From Maribacter luteus (GTDB taxonomy: Bacteria > Bacteroidota > Bacteroidia > Flavobacteriales > Flavobacteriaceae): a stretch of DNA of 64,000 nucleotides. Both the position numbers and the translations under genes were made by a program. The DNA lies in the NCBI RefSeq assembly GCF_009674825.1, contig NZ_WKJH01000006.1, positions 62,001 through 126,000 on the forward strand, given 5' to 3'. This document shows, one piece after another, positions 52,443-61,390 of this stretch. The notes below the pieces were generated by a model. The model had not been told where the DNA came from. It worked only from the letters and a program-made list of their open reading frames with translations, and did not search any database. The first letter of the stretch is position 1. Each line of letters starts with the position of its first letter.

Positions 52443-55007
52443 TCATGCAGGCAGATACACGCGAAAAGTAGTTCCTTTGCCCAATTCACTAGTAGCACCG
52501 ATATAACCATCGTGGTTTTCTGCGATTTTTTTGCAAATGGCCAGCCCTATTCCCGTACCCGAGTATTCATCACGTTGATGTAAGCGCTCAAAAAGCCCGA
52601 ATATTTTTTCGGCATGTGCATTGTCAAAACCAATCCCGTTGTCGGTCACTGAAAGTTTGTAGTAGTTTTTGCTTTTCTTATCAAAGTCTTCCCGAATTTT
52701 ATTTCGTGGTATTTTTTTACAGTCGATCAATATCTTCGCAGGTTCTGATGTGCTTCGGTATTTTATGGCATTTGATATAAGGTTGTTCAATAGTTGATCC
52801 ATTTGAAAAGGTATGGCATTTATCCTTGGAAGCTGGTTCACATTTATTTGCACCCCGGTTTCGTTAATGCGTTCTTCAAGATCGGCGAGTACTTCATTGG
52901 CTATATCATTTAAGGATACTTTTTTAAATTCGTCCTTGGTTTTGTTAAGACGGGAATAGGCCAATAAGTACTTAATCAGTGTTTGCATGCGGTTTGCGGC
53001 CTTGCTCACTTTTTCAAAATAGATCTTTCCTTTTTCCGAGAGGCGGTCTTGTTCAGCTTCTGAAATGCGTGAAACGAACAATTGTATTTTACGCATGGGT
53101 TCTTGAAGGTCATGGCTGGCCACTCGGTTGAACGATTGTAATTCTGCATTGGACCGTTCCAATGCCTCGTTTTTGTTCCTTAATTCCTGTTCGGCCAAAA
53201 TATTCTGGGTAACATCCTGGACTACACCGAGCGATACCGGTCTTCCCATTCGCTGGGTACTTCTTCCGTTCAATGACAAATGCTTAACCTTGCCATCTTT
53301 GGCGATGATCCTGTACGAATGCACATTGGAAGATCCTTTTTCGGTGGTTTCCGAACCTAACCGATCATAAGCTTCCAGGTCATCGGGATGAACAAAATCT
53401 CGATACCCTTTAAAAGTAACTTTGAACGAATCGGGTTCGTGGCCAAGAATACGATAAAAATTATCGGAAATTAACGCTTCTCCCGTGTCTAGATACCAGA
53501 CATAACTACCGATGTCCGCCACACCTTCCGCATCTTTGAATATGGAGTTCTGAACGGATAGTTGATCGTTCAAAAACTGTAGTCGTTCCGATTTGGATTT
53601 TTCTTCTGTAATGTCCCGGGTAGTTACGGTAACCCCATCATTCAACTTCCTTGCGGTTGCTTGGAACCACTTGGTCGTTCCGTCTTTTTCAAAATGGGTC
53701 TCATAATCTACCTGTTCCCCTTTCTCGATACAGGCGACCAGATTTTCAAAGACCTTGTTCTTGAAGATAGTGGGGAATATTTCCGATGCCTTCTTATGTT
53801 TTATTTCAACAGGAATGTCCCCTGTAACATTGTTAATGGCATCATTTACGAACAAAAGCTCAAAATCTATGATGGCCCCTTTGTCATCACGTACAGATTT
53901 TAAGTGCATCACCACATTGGATATACTTTTTAAGATGTTACCCAAAAAGGCACGGTTCTCCATTAACTCAAGGTTTCGTTTTTCTAGAAGTTTTTTTGAA
54001 ATGGATAGGTTGTCCAGAGCGATCTTTTCCGCTGTGGTATCGCGTGAGGTGATCAATATACCCTTGTTCAGTTTTGTTGTAGTGGTATCGTACCAAAACC
54101 TTTTATCCCCAAAATCGTACTGTTTTTCAAAATTTTGGTTCTCGTCTTTTTCTATACATGTAACAAAATGCTCAAAAACACCATTTTCAAAATGTTGGGG
54201 GAAAGCTTTTGATAACAATTCGGTATCTCTTGGGCGTGTTGATTTCTCTAACACATCTTTTATGTTCTTATGATGATAGGCCATATTAAAATCAATGATC
54301 TTGCCCGATTGATCACGAACAGGCTCAAAATAACTGATGACATTTTTTGAAGTCTCCAAAATACTCTCCAAAAAATTCTGTGTTCTTTGGGTTTCTTTAC
54401 GTTCATTGTTTAGTCGCCAAAACGCGATTAAAAAGATGCATAGGGCGAAAATCCCTAATAAAAGAGACATTAAAGGGGTAAGGAAGGCATTTGATTCGTA
54501 TGTTTCCTTATGTTTTTTCAATAAGAGTTCTTCTTCATTCAACATCATCATTTTAACCTTTCTCAGTTCTTTCATCCTTTTACTAAAATCGTTCACGAGT
54601 GAACTTTCTATGCTGAGGTTGTCCGGGGAGTATGTTATTTTAGGTAGAAGGTCGTACAGTTCTGTTTGGATCACTTTTACCTTTTGAAGGTTTTGTTGGT
54701 TGATCGGGCTTGCGGAAGTTAATTCGGTCAATCGCTCAAAAGTGTTCGCAATACTGTCTTTTTGATTATCAAGATAACCTTCGGCAAGAGGGGTTTTACG
54801 AAGGTTGGTCTCGTATGCCATGGACTGCATTGCCGTGTATTGGGAGAACAAGGTGTTTATCTCATTCTCAAGATCAAGGGTGCGGGCTACCATTTCGGAA
54901 GATTCCCCCAATTGAATTATTTGGCGATACGTAGTGCTCCCGATGAACGTAAGAATGGCCACGGAAAAAATTAAGAGTGCAATGAAAACTTTGGATGACT
55001 TGCCCAA
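52443..55007 (-). CDS. PAS-domain sensor histidine kinase
   Basis: 854 residues. An N-terminal membrane segment (about 7-25), a helical CHASE3-like extracytoplasmic region (about 30-175) and a second membrane segment (about 178-198) precede three PAS-type domains (roughly 215-320, 345-470 and 480-600). The kinase core follows: phosphoacceptor His632 in VASHDLQEP, N box NNLISNAIKY (about 741-750), G1 DNGIGFD and G2 GTGIGLAI. The H-box sequence is of the phytochrome-like HWE-neighbouring group common in Bacteroidota. A receiver and an AraC protein are encoded just upstream on the same strand, so these three may form one signalling unit. Confidence 0.92.
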   Translation of the reverse strand: MGKSSKVFIALLIFSVAILTFIGSTTYRQIIQLGESSEMVARTLDLENEINTLFSQYTAMQSMAYETNLRKTPLAEGYLDNQKDSIANTFERLTELTSASPINQQNLQKVKVIQTELYDLLPKITYSPDNLSIESSLVNDFSKRMKELRKVKMMMLNEEELLLKKHKETYESNAFLTPLMSLLLGIFALCIFLIAFWRLNNERKETQRTQNFLESILETSKNVISYFEPVRDQSGKIIDFNMAYHHKNIKDVLEKSTRPRDTELLSKAFPQHFENGVFEHFVTCIEKDENQNFEKQYDFGDKRFWYDTTTTKLNKGILITSRDTTAEKIALDNLSISKKLLEKRNLELMENRAFLGNILKSISNVVMHLKSVRDDKGAIIDFELLFVNDAINNVTGDIPVEIKHKKASEIFPTIFKNKVFENLVACIEKGEQVDYETHFEKDGTTKWFQATARKLNDGVTVTTRDITEEKSKSERLQFLNDQLSVQNSIFKDAEGVADIGSYVWYLDTGEALISDNFYRILGHEPDSFKVTFKGYRDFVHPDDLEAYDRLGSETTEKGSSNVHSYRIIAKDGKVKHLSLNGRSTQRMGRPVSLGVVQDVTQNILAEQELRNKNEALERSNAELQSFNRVASHDLQEPMRKIQLFVSRISEAEQDRLSEKGKIYFEKVSKAANRMQTLIKYLLAYSRLNKTKDEFKKVSLNDIANEVLADLEERINETGVQINVNQLPRINAIPFQMDQLLNNLISNAIKYRSTSEPAKILIDCKKIPRNKIREDFDKKSKNYYKLSVTDNGIGFDNAHAEKIFGLFERLHQRDEYSGTGIGLAICKKIAENHDGYIGATSELGKGTTFRVYLPA

Positions 55008-55162
55008 ACCTTGATGTATTTTTAATGATTCGATACCTTAACTGCTAAGTTACGTAATGTTAGGGGCTTCTGGTAAACATTGTCTTTCATCAAAAGCAAT
55101 CGGGGTAAGGATTTAATCTTTAGCGTTAAAAATTGATGTGATTCTATAATTAAGGATAAGGT

Positions 55163-55609
55163 TTATAGGCGAAGTAGAAAATTATCCCTGTTCAAGGCAG
55201 AAGTATGGTATTGCCAATTTAATCGTAGTACTTTGTCCACGGCTTTTTTCAATGCCCCGAAACTATTCGGCTTATTGATATAAATATTGGCACCATTTAT
55301 AAAAGTTTCCTCAATATCCTGTTCTGAGGATGAGGTTGAGTAAATAGCAACGCAAAGGTGTGAAAGTGCTTTGTGCTGGCGAATTTCCTGTAAACACTGC
55401 ATACCGTTTTTAACCGGCATGTTCAAATCTAAAAAAATGATCTCAGGAAGTTTGGTACTTGGATGGCCAAGATAATCCATCAATTGTTTTCCATCGGGAA
55501 AAAGGGAAAGTTCGGTCTTTATTTCTATTTCGTTAATAGCCTCTTCAAAAAGCATTCTGTCATCGGCATCGTCATCGGCCAACACTATGTTCATTTTGTT
55601 CAACGCCAT
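55163..55609 (-). CDS. Stand-alone response regulator receiver (CheY-like)
   Basis: 148 residues comprising only a receiver domain. The acid pocket is ADDDADD (residues 11-17), the phosphoacceptor Asp61 lies in FLDLNMPVKNG and the conserved Lys113 in INKP. No output domain follows. It belongs to the Rcp1-like group that pairs with PAS/phytochrome-type kinases, and it sits 155 bases upstream of such a kinase here. It ends with a short Leu-rich tail. Confidence 0.92.
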   Translation of the reverse strand: MALNKMNIVLADDDADDRMLFEEAINEIEIKTELSLFPDGKQLMDYLGHPSTKLPEIIFLDLNMPVKNGMQCLQEIRQHKALSHLCVAIYSTSSSEQDIEETFINGANIYINKPNSFGALKKAVDKVLRLNWQYHTSALNRDNFLLRL

Positions 55610-55624
55610 TTTAGCAATGCATGA

Positions 55625-56185
55625 TTATGGTGTAATTCCCTTTTCTTTCCGTTTTTTTATTATTCTCTGAAAAGATGAAGGGGTTAGACCAGTTGTTTTT
55701 TTGAATTGTGCGGACAGATGGGCTACACTGCTGTAATTTAACCTATGCGCAATTTCGGTCAAGGTAAGGTTTTTATCCATAATCAAATGCTTTACCACAT
55801 CGATTTTTTTAAGGATGATGAAATTCTCAATCGAGGAATGGGTTACCTCCGAAAAAACGGAGGATAAGTGTGCGTAAGAATAGTTCAAGGTCTCTGATAA
55901 ATAGGTAGATATGTTATATTTTCCAGCCTTGTCACTATCGTTTACCAACGTGGTGATGGCGTCTTTGATTCGTTGTACTAGGACATTTTGGGGGTTGTCC
56001 AATATTTCAATACCGTATTTTTCCAAAGCCTTCCGAAGTTCGTTTTTATGGTCGGCGCTAAGGTTGTCGCTGAACTTTATCTCACCTAAGGAATGTATGG
56101 TATATGCTACGCCCAATTTATCCAATTGCTCTTTTAGAATGGTCTTACAGATCGTATGGTAGTCGAATTTTATATTCAGTGTCAT
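55625..56185 (-). CDS. Short AraC-type HTH protein
   Basis: 186 residues. An N-terminal alpha/beta domain of about 80 residues (MTLNIKFDYHTICKTILKEQLDKLG...SLGEIKF), then an AraC HTH (about 85-186) with LSETLNYSYAHLSSVFSEVTHSSIENFIILKKI and the second helix pair LTLTEIAHRLNYSSVAHLSAQFKKTTGLTPSSF. The small N-terminal domain recurs in a Bacteroidota group of AraC proteins often linked to stress or biofilm regulators. It is 15 bases from the receiver gene on the same strand, so the two are likely cotranscribed. Confidence 0.88.
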   Translation of the reverse strand: MTLNIKFDYHTICKTILKEQLDKLGVAYTIHSLGEIKFSDNLSADHKNELRKALEKYGIEILDNPQNVLVQRIKDAITTLVNDSDKAGKYNISTYLSETLNYSYAHLSSVFSEVTHSSIENFIILKKIDVVKHLIMDKNLTLTEIAHRLNYSSVAHLSAQFKKTTGLTPSSFQRIIKKRKEKGITP

Positions 56186-56400
56186 AGCTCAACGATATTT
56201 CATTTCAATTTCCATAATGCTCCGAGCTTTATTTGTTGCAATTTCCGGTTTCTGATCAATAGGGGGCTTTTGACCTCGAATACCCGTAAAGAAATAAAAA
56301 ATATAATATTTTCCGCAATTATAAGGTAATAAACGTAATATCAAAACACCAGATACAGTTCAAAAAGGTGAAAAGGATGGCTTGGGTGGATGTTTTGCAT

Positions 56401-56434
56401 AAAAAAAGGATGCCAACAGGCATCCTTTTTCTTT
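56401..56434 (-). terminator. Rho-independent terminator of the DUF2383 gene
   Basis: Stem AAAAAGGATGCC / GGCATCCTTTTT (56403-56414 and 56419-56430) with loop AACA and a T run on the minus strand. Confidence 0.93.
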
Positions 56435-56449
56435 ATTCGCGGGGGAATC

Positions 56450-56899
56450 TTAACTTAAATCCTCCAAGGTTTTAATATTGTTCAGGTCAAAGATGATCTG
56501 ACTCAATTGTTTTCTAAGCAATATGGCCGTGGTAGGCGGTAAGCTGGTGTCTTCCAAAACTTCCTTGTAATCGGATACAGCCGCTTTTTCGCCACGTATC
56601 GATTCTTCTAGCATGGCTTCGGCATCGTCTGTAGAAAAGAAGGCCTTAGTGTCCATCCACGCCCGGTGTATGGCTCCGGTGATACTTCCGCTATTTTCGG
56701 CATCTTCCCCGAATTGCTCTATTTCTGATTTTAAGGTAAGGCCAAAATCATGGCGCTCTTTACTCCTTTTTTGAAAATAAGGTTTAAGCAATGGATGGTT
56801 CGTGTTTTCTGCCGCTTTTTTATATCCTTTTTCGGCATCGTTTAATTTTTCTAAAAGATCGTTCAGTTTTTCTGAAATAGTTTCTGTGTAAGTACTCAT
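56450..56899 (-). CDS. DUF2383 (PA2169-type) four-helix ferritin-like protein
   Basis: 149 residues from the ATG at 56899 (MSTYTETISEKLNDLLEKL); a longer frame upstream to 57019 has no family similarity. DUF2383 proteins form a ferritin-like four-helix bundle. Conserved landmarks are LNDAEKGYKKAAEN, RSKERHDFGLTLKSEIEQFG and GAIHRAWMDTKAFFS, then AMLEESIRGEKAAVSDYKEVL. The metal ligands Glu and His expected for a di-iron site are partly present. Often associated with YtxH and osmotic-stress genes, as here. A terminator follows. Confidence 0.88.
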   Translation of the reverse strand: MSTYTETISEKLNDLLEKLNDAEKGYKKAAENTNHPLLKPYFQKRSKERHDFGLTLKSEIEQFGEDAENSGSITGAIHRAWMDTKAFFSTDDAEAMLEESIRGEKAAVSDYKEVLEDTSLPPTTAILLRKQLSQIIFDLNNIKTLEDLS

Positions 56900-57077
56900 A
56901 TTTTGTTTTTTTAGATTATCAAGGTATTTTTTGAGATGGGTCCTATGTAACATCTTTGGTTTGCCATTGTTATAGTCTTGTTCTGGTAATGTGACTATAG
57001 TATTAAGATTCTTTTTCAATTAACTTCTTCTTGTTCCGTTATCCAGGAAGAAAGAAGAAATGAAGGATTTTAACCCT

Positions 57078-57953
57078 TTATTCGGCCGTGATTTCAATAG
57101 GTTTAGGGAAATCCAAAGTGCGAATGGGGAAAGGTATGTTTATATCGTTGGCATCAAAAGCCTTCTTAATTGCGATAATGGCATTAGTCTTCGCCTTAAG
57201 GACTTCAAGTCCGGAGGTGGAATTGATCCAAAACCGTGTTTGAAAGTTGATGGAACTGTCACCAAATCCGGTATACAGGAAAATAACCTCATTCGTGGTC
57301 TCAACCGCCTCAAAATTTTCAACTATTGTTTTGATAACAAGTTCCCGAACAAATTCAAGGTCTGAGGAATAGCCCACACCACACTCTAGTATAACCCTGG
57401 ATTGTGCGGTGGAGGAAAAGTTCTTAATGGGGTTTTCCAATACCAATTTATTGGGAATATAGACCAGATTGTTATCGATTTCCTTAATGGTCACCGAGCG
57501 AAGGTCAATATCCACGATTTCACCAGAGTAGTTGTTGGTTTGTATCCAATCCCCGAATTTCAAGTGTTTTATATAGGATAAGACGATTCCGGAATAGGTG
57601 TTTGCCAAAGCACCTTGTAAAGCTAGTCCCACTGCTAACCCGGCCACTCCGGCACCGGTAAGGATGGTGTTCAAGGTTTTGCTCAGATCCAGGATTCCCA
57701 AAATCAAAAACAGCCCCAATAAAATTACGAATACCGAAACCAACCTCGATATAACCTGCCTCATAGAAGGTTGTAATTTGCTTTTGCCCAATAATTTGAG
57801 CGTTAGTTTGCTAATATATTTAGATAGGATTATGGCCATAATGAACACCATGATCGCGATGATGATATTCGGTAGATTAATTATCAATTGGTCTACCCAT
57901 CCTTCAATACGGTCGATCATTTTTTTCCAGGCTTCACCTATTTTTAAATTCAT
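57078..57953 (-). CDS. MscS family mechanosensitive channel
   Basis: 291 residues: three membrane segments (about 24-46, 65-85 and 92-115), the third being the pore-lining helix with GAGVAGLAVGLALQGALANTYSGI, then the beta domain (FGDWIQTNNYSGEIVDIDLRSVTIK) and the C-terminal alpha/beta cage. This is the compact MscS type. It releases small solutes during hypo-osmotic shock. It follows the second YtxH cassette on the same strand (97 bases from the small gene). Confidence 0.93.
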   Translation of the reverse strand: MNLKIGEAWKKMIDRIEGWVDQLIINLPNIIIAIMVFIMAIILSKYISKLTLKLLGKSKLQPSMRQVISRLVSVFVILLGLFLILGILDLSKTLNTILTGAGVAGLAVGLALQGALANTYSGIVLSYIKHLKFGDWIQTNNYSGEIVDIDLRSVTIKEIDNNLVYIPNKLVLENPIKNFSSTAQSRVILECGVGYSSDLEFVRELVIKTIVENFEAVETTNEVIFLYTGFGDSSINFQTRFWINSTSGLEVLKAKTNAIIAIKKAFDANDINIPFPIRTLDFPKPIEITAE

Positions 57954-58050
57954 GGGTTGTATTTGTTTGTTTTATTATGAAGTATTTTTTTTAATAGTAG
58001 GATGACATTATCCCATATTCATGGGCATTCCGGCAATTGGTAATCTATAT

Positions 58051-58257
58051 TCAGCGCAACATCTTTTTCAGTAGTAATAGGGCTCCGTATTTTTTCACCC
58101 CCTTGAATAGGGTCGCGATCCAATTGATCGGTTGCAGGTCTTCTTTGATCTGATGTTTGGTCAGCTTCAACTCTTCCATTTGTATTTTTCGCTCTAGATT
58201 CAAAGTTTGGAGTTCCAATTTAATTTCCTTTAAGGAGTTGTAGGGTCTTTTGTCCAT
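58051..58257 (-). CDS. Small protein of the YtxH cassette (copy 2)
   Basis: 68 residues starting MDKRPYNSLKEIKLELQTLN. The layout matches the protein at 47467-47676: an N-terminal S-x-x-EI/EID motif, an LNLERKIQMEELKL helix, and a hydrophobic C-terminal helix ending LLLKKMLR. The start codon touches the end of the holin-like gene (58257). Probably membrane-associated. Function unknown. Confidence 0.75.
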   Translation of the reverse strand: MDKRPYNSLKEIKLELQTLNLERKIQMEELKLTKHQIKEDLQPINWIATLFKGVKKYGALLLLKKMLR

Positions 58258-58604
58258 TAGTCAAAAAAGTTTTCTGAGAGTTTAACGATTATCAATTTTT
58301 CAATTCGTTTCCTTGCCAAGTAAATTATACCGATTAGGGCAAAGAACACTACGGAGACTACGAGGTATCCTAAGGCTGCGTTATCAAAATAATCACCGAT
58401 CGCCGATGCGCCTGCAACCGCTAAGAAGATGAGGCCCAAGATGCAAAGGCCAAAATAGACGGCCAGTTTGCACCCTGTAACCGAAAGGAGCGCCAGTTGC
58501 TGAAATACTTTAAGTTCGTAGTATTTCTTGGTGGTCTTTATATAGGCCTCTCCTTTATCCACGGCGGCAGTACTGGTGTTGTCCAATGCTTCGATAATAC
58601 CCAT
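58257..58604 (-). CDS. Holin-like membrane protein of the YtxH cassette (copy 2)
   Basis: 115 residues with an N-terminal soluble helix and two membrane segments (about 45-68 and 76-95). It resembles the copy at 47016-47360 in length, hydrophobicity and gene position, and the DUF1469-like holin family. Its start and stop touch its neighbours (58604 and 58257), so the three genes form a tight operon. The charged tail after the second segment (RKRIEKLIIVKL) is close to the first copy in pattern. Confidence 0.83.
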   Translation of the reverse strand: MGIIEALDNTSTAAVDKGEAYIKTTKKYYELKVFQQLALLSVTGCKLAVYFGLCILGLIFLAVAGASAIGDYFDNAALGYLVVSVVFFALIGIIYLARKRIEKLIIVKLSENFFD

Positions 58605-58936
58605 TACGATGTTTTCTGTAATTTTTTGTTCTTTGTTTTAAGGTCTGCCAATTTTTTTTCCAAGGTGGTAATGACATCCTCGGTCTTATGGCTTACGTCT
58701 GAGACGATGTTTTCCAATTGGTGGTCTAGGGTCTCGCGTTTAGAGGCCACCGTACTGGCTGCTTTGTCCCTAAGATCCATGGTAGATTCCGCGATAGAAT
58801 CCCTAGTGGCTTCCGCTTGTTCCGCTATTCTTTTTCGTGTTACCGAGCCTTTGTCGGGAGCAAAAAGAATTCCTAATGCGGCTCCTATTGCTGTTCCGGC
58901 CAAGACGCCCAATAATGTATTTCCATTGTCGTTCAT
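58604..58936 (-). CDS. YtxH domain protein (copy 2)
   Basis: 110 residues starting MNDNGNTLLGVLAG. The hydrophobic glycine-rich segment (LGVLAGTAIGAALGILFAPDKG) carries the YtxH signature APDKGSVTRKRI, followed by a charged coiled coil. It is a paralog of the protein at 46680-47009, sharing residue order in the hydrophobic segment and the YKADDII/HKTEDVI-type end. First gene of the second cassette. No TGAY-N4-RTCA palindrome lies upstream, unlike copy 1. Confidence 0.88.
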   Translation of the reverse strand: MNDNGNTLLGVLAGTAIGAALGILFAPDKGSVTRKRIAEQAEATRDSIAESTMDLRDKAASTVASKRETLDHQLENIVSDVSHKTEDVITTLEKKLADLKTKNKKLQKTS

Positions 58937-59177
58937 ATGATAATTTTTAAAGGTTAATACTCGATTTTCTTACTGCAAATATCCCCCGACATGCTGGATT
59001 CGATTGACGCAATACGACAAATTGTTGCCGTGGAAAATTGAGGCCTGCTAAAAAAAGAAAGGAAGCGGGATGTTTTTTATGGGTTTTCGGAGTCGAAAAT
59101 TTTAAGAACGGATTACTTCTAAAAGGGAATTGTAGTAACTTGTAGCAACATATAATTGTGGTTAAACATTTAGAAAT

Positions 59178-60050
59178 TTGAGTTCTGCCGGACATATTTT
59201 AGACATGATTAAGCGTTTAGGGCAAAACAGGTCTTTACGCGCATCTAACCGGCTAAAATTTAAAGGAGATAATAGAGAAACCATCTATAGCGGAACTGAC
59301 AAGCATAATAAAGCGATATTTAAAGAGTTTCCAAAAGAACAAGTTGAGCAAGCTGTCAATCAAATAAAACAAGATTCAAAAGTAAAACGTAGAAAGGAAT
59401 TAACTTTCTTAATTTCCATCATTAGTGTTACAAGTATCTTAATGATTTATTGGATCATATCTTCAACGGATTATTCAAAAAAGCCACAAGTTAAAGATAT
59501 TGTCTTAAGTCCACCAAAAATATGGAGTGGTAAACAGTCCGATCCACTCAAAGTGCCGTTTTCAAATTATTTTTATTCTCCATTTACAGTGAATATGGAA
59601 TTTGAAGTTCAAATAGACAAAAGTTATACCATGTATGATAATGACATGGTGGTTGACAATACAATAAATATCCTTTTTTTTGATAACGAGTGTAATTTTA
59701 TTGGAAAACTTCTTCCAAAAAATGGATATATTTCATGGATGTTCGTCGGGCCAACTAAAGAGGGCTTAGGTCCAAAAAAAGTTCTCTATTCTTTATCAGA
59801 AATGGACACTAACAATGATGGATTTATCAATGAAAATGACCGTCCTAATTTATATATGTCAGAATTGAACGGTAAGAACTTGACAAGAATAACGGAACTA
59901 GGATTGAGCAGCATTCAATGGGTGGGCAAAGGGAATGAGATTCAAATAAAATTCAACCACGCAAAAGAAAGTAATGATAGTCTGTATGGTATCTTTAACA
60001 CGGAAACGAAGGAAATAAAATTTACTAATACCCCATTTCAATCGGAATAA
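59178..60050 (+). CDS. Membrane-anchored protein with SAGHILDMI start and EF-hand-like loop
   Basis: 290 residues beginning with a TTG at 59178 (MSSAGHILDMIKRLGQNRSL); the next ATG at 59205 would lose the conserved SAGHILDM head, which I recall from several flavobacterial proteins. Soluble N-terminal basic region (1-70), one membrane segment (about 75-95), then an external beta-rich domain. At about 210-235 DTNNDGFINENDRP is an EF-hand-like Ca loop with a C-terminal LYMSELNGKNLTRIT that resembles beta-propeller blade ends. No named domain is identified. Monocistronic between the YtxH cassette and the LD-carboxypeptidase. Confidence 0.65.
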   Translation: MSSAGHILDMIKRLGQNRSLRASNRLKFKGDNRETIYSGTDKHNKAIFKEFPKEQVEQAVNQIKQDSKVKRRKELTFLISIISVTSILMIYWIISSTDYSKKPQVKDIVLSPPKIWSGKQSDPLKVPFSNYFYSPFTVNMEFEVQIDKSYTMYDNDMVVDNTINILFFDNECNFIGKLLPKNGYISWMFVGPTKEGLGPKKVLYSLSEMDTNNDGFINENDRPNLYMSELNGKNLTRITELGLSSIQWVGKGNEIQIKFNHAKESNDSLYGIFNTETKEIKFTNTPFQSE

Positions 60051-60153
60051 ATCGTAGCCTATTAAAACCCGAGTCCAGTTCATTATGGTAAATCCATATT
60101 TTTTTGTTTACTTGAATCATTTTTTAGGTTAACCGGTTTCAAAATATATCCTC

Positions 60154-61170
60154 ATGAAAAGAAGACCCTTTATCAAAAGCATTGCAATAGGCACAACGGC
60201 CATTTTTGCTACTTCCAATCTTAAAGCCAATACAACAAATACAGATAGAAAAGAGAAAACGATCAAACCTGAAAGACTTACTAAAGGCGATACCGTAACC
60301 TTAATCGCCCCAGGAGGTCCGGTGAATGACGAAAAGATAGAATTATCAGTAAAGAATCTTGAGGCTTTAGGGCTTAAAGTAAAACTCGCGAAAAATGTTA
60401 GGGCCAAAAGAGGCTATATGGCCGGGACCGATGCACAAAGGCTTGCAGACCTGCACAATGCCTTTCGGGACACAGACACAAAGGCCATTTGGTGTGTTCG
60501 GGGAGGTGATGGTTGCAATAGGTTGTTACCTCTTATCGATTATGGCTTGGTTAAGGAAAACCCGAAAATCTTGATCGGTTTTAGTGATATTACGGCCTTA
60601 TTGAACGCCATATACCGTAAAACCGGATTGGTTGGTCTTCATGGCCCTATCGGCGCCTGGGATTTTACCGATTTTAATAAAGAACATGTCAATGCGATCG
60701 TGTTCGATGGAGGGGCGGGCCATAGCATTGACGGTACCGAAAAAACGATAACCCTTGCTGAAGGGAAGGCAACCGGAAAATTAATCGGCGGTAACCTTAG
60801 TTTGTTGGCTGCCTTGGCCGGAACGGGTTATGATAACGACTTTAAGGATAAAATAGTTTTTATTGAGGATGTTGGAGAAAAACCACGCAAGGTCGATAGA
60901 ATGTTGACCCAACTTCGGCAAGCGAATAACCTTAAAAAGGCGAGTGGTATCATTTTGGGTGAATTTGCCGATTGTAATCCAGGGGAAGGCGATGTTTCTC
61001 TGAGCTTGATAGAGACATTGAAAGATCGGTTGTTAGACTTGAACATTCCTATTTTATATGATTTTCCATTTGGTCACGACAATAATTTATGCACATTGCC
61101 CGTGGGTATCGAAATAGAACTCGATGCTTCCAATAAAAGGGTAACGCTGAAAGAAAACGCTACCCTATAA
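60154..61170 (+). CDS. Muramoyltetrapeptide LD-carboxypeptidase, peptidase family S66
   Basis: 338 residues. It removes the terminal D-Ala from peptidoglycan tetrapeptides during recycling. The N-terminus is KRRPFIKSIAIGTTAIFA, a twin-arginine-like signal (R3-R4), so export by Tat is likely. The S66 triad is visible: nucleophile Ser144 in GFSDIT, Glu238 in VFIEDVGEKP, and His308 in PFGHDNN. The start ATG at 60154 is well placed; the gene is single and complete. No terminator was noted. Confidence 0.93.
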   Translation: MKRRPFIKSIAIGTTAIFATSNLKANTTNTDRKEKTIKPERLTKGDTVTLIAPGGPVNDEKIELSVKNLEALGLKVKLAKNVRAKRGYMAGTDAQRLADLHNAFRDTDTKAIWCVRGGDGCNRLLPLIDYGLVKENPKILIGFSDITALLNAIYRKTGLVGLHGPIGAWDFTDFNKEHVNAIVFDGGAGHSIDGTEKTITLAEGKATGKLIGGNLSLLAALAGTGYDNDFKDKIVFIEDVGEKPRKVDRMLTQLRQANNLKKASGIILGEFADCNPGEGDVSLSLIETLKDRLLDLNIPILYDFPFGHDNNLCTLPVGIEIELDASNKRVTLKENATL

Positions 61171-61330
61171 TTTTTCCCATACGATTTAGGGCGTAGTTCC
61201 CCAACCTTTGATAACCTTTCGCTGTTTTGTTAAACTGTATGGTTTGTGAAGGGGTAAAGGGAATAATTGGTTATATTTAAGTACATGTTCTTTTTTGTGG
61301 CATGCAAAAGTAAAGCACATTCTTCCCCCA

Positions 61331-61338
61331 TATGTTTG
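61331..61338 (+). promoter_or_regulatory. Candidate -7 box TATGTTTG
   Basis: A perfect TAnnTTTG box, 52 bases before the ATG at 61391. A TACGTAATACGT repeat (61353-61364) follows. No clear -33 TTTG is seen at the usual distance. Confidence 0.35.
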
Positions 61339-61390
61339 ATAGGTTGGCATTGTACGTAATACGTCATACCCTAAATTTAAATTGCACATT

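Noticed and set aside
54337-54974. Several antisense frames inside the histidine kinase gene
   Set aside because: They are shadows of the kinase in other frames, with low-complexity translations and no start signals.
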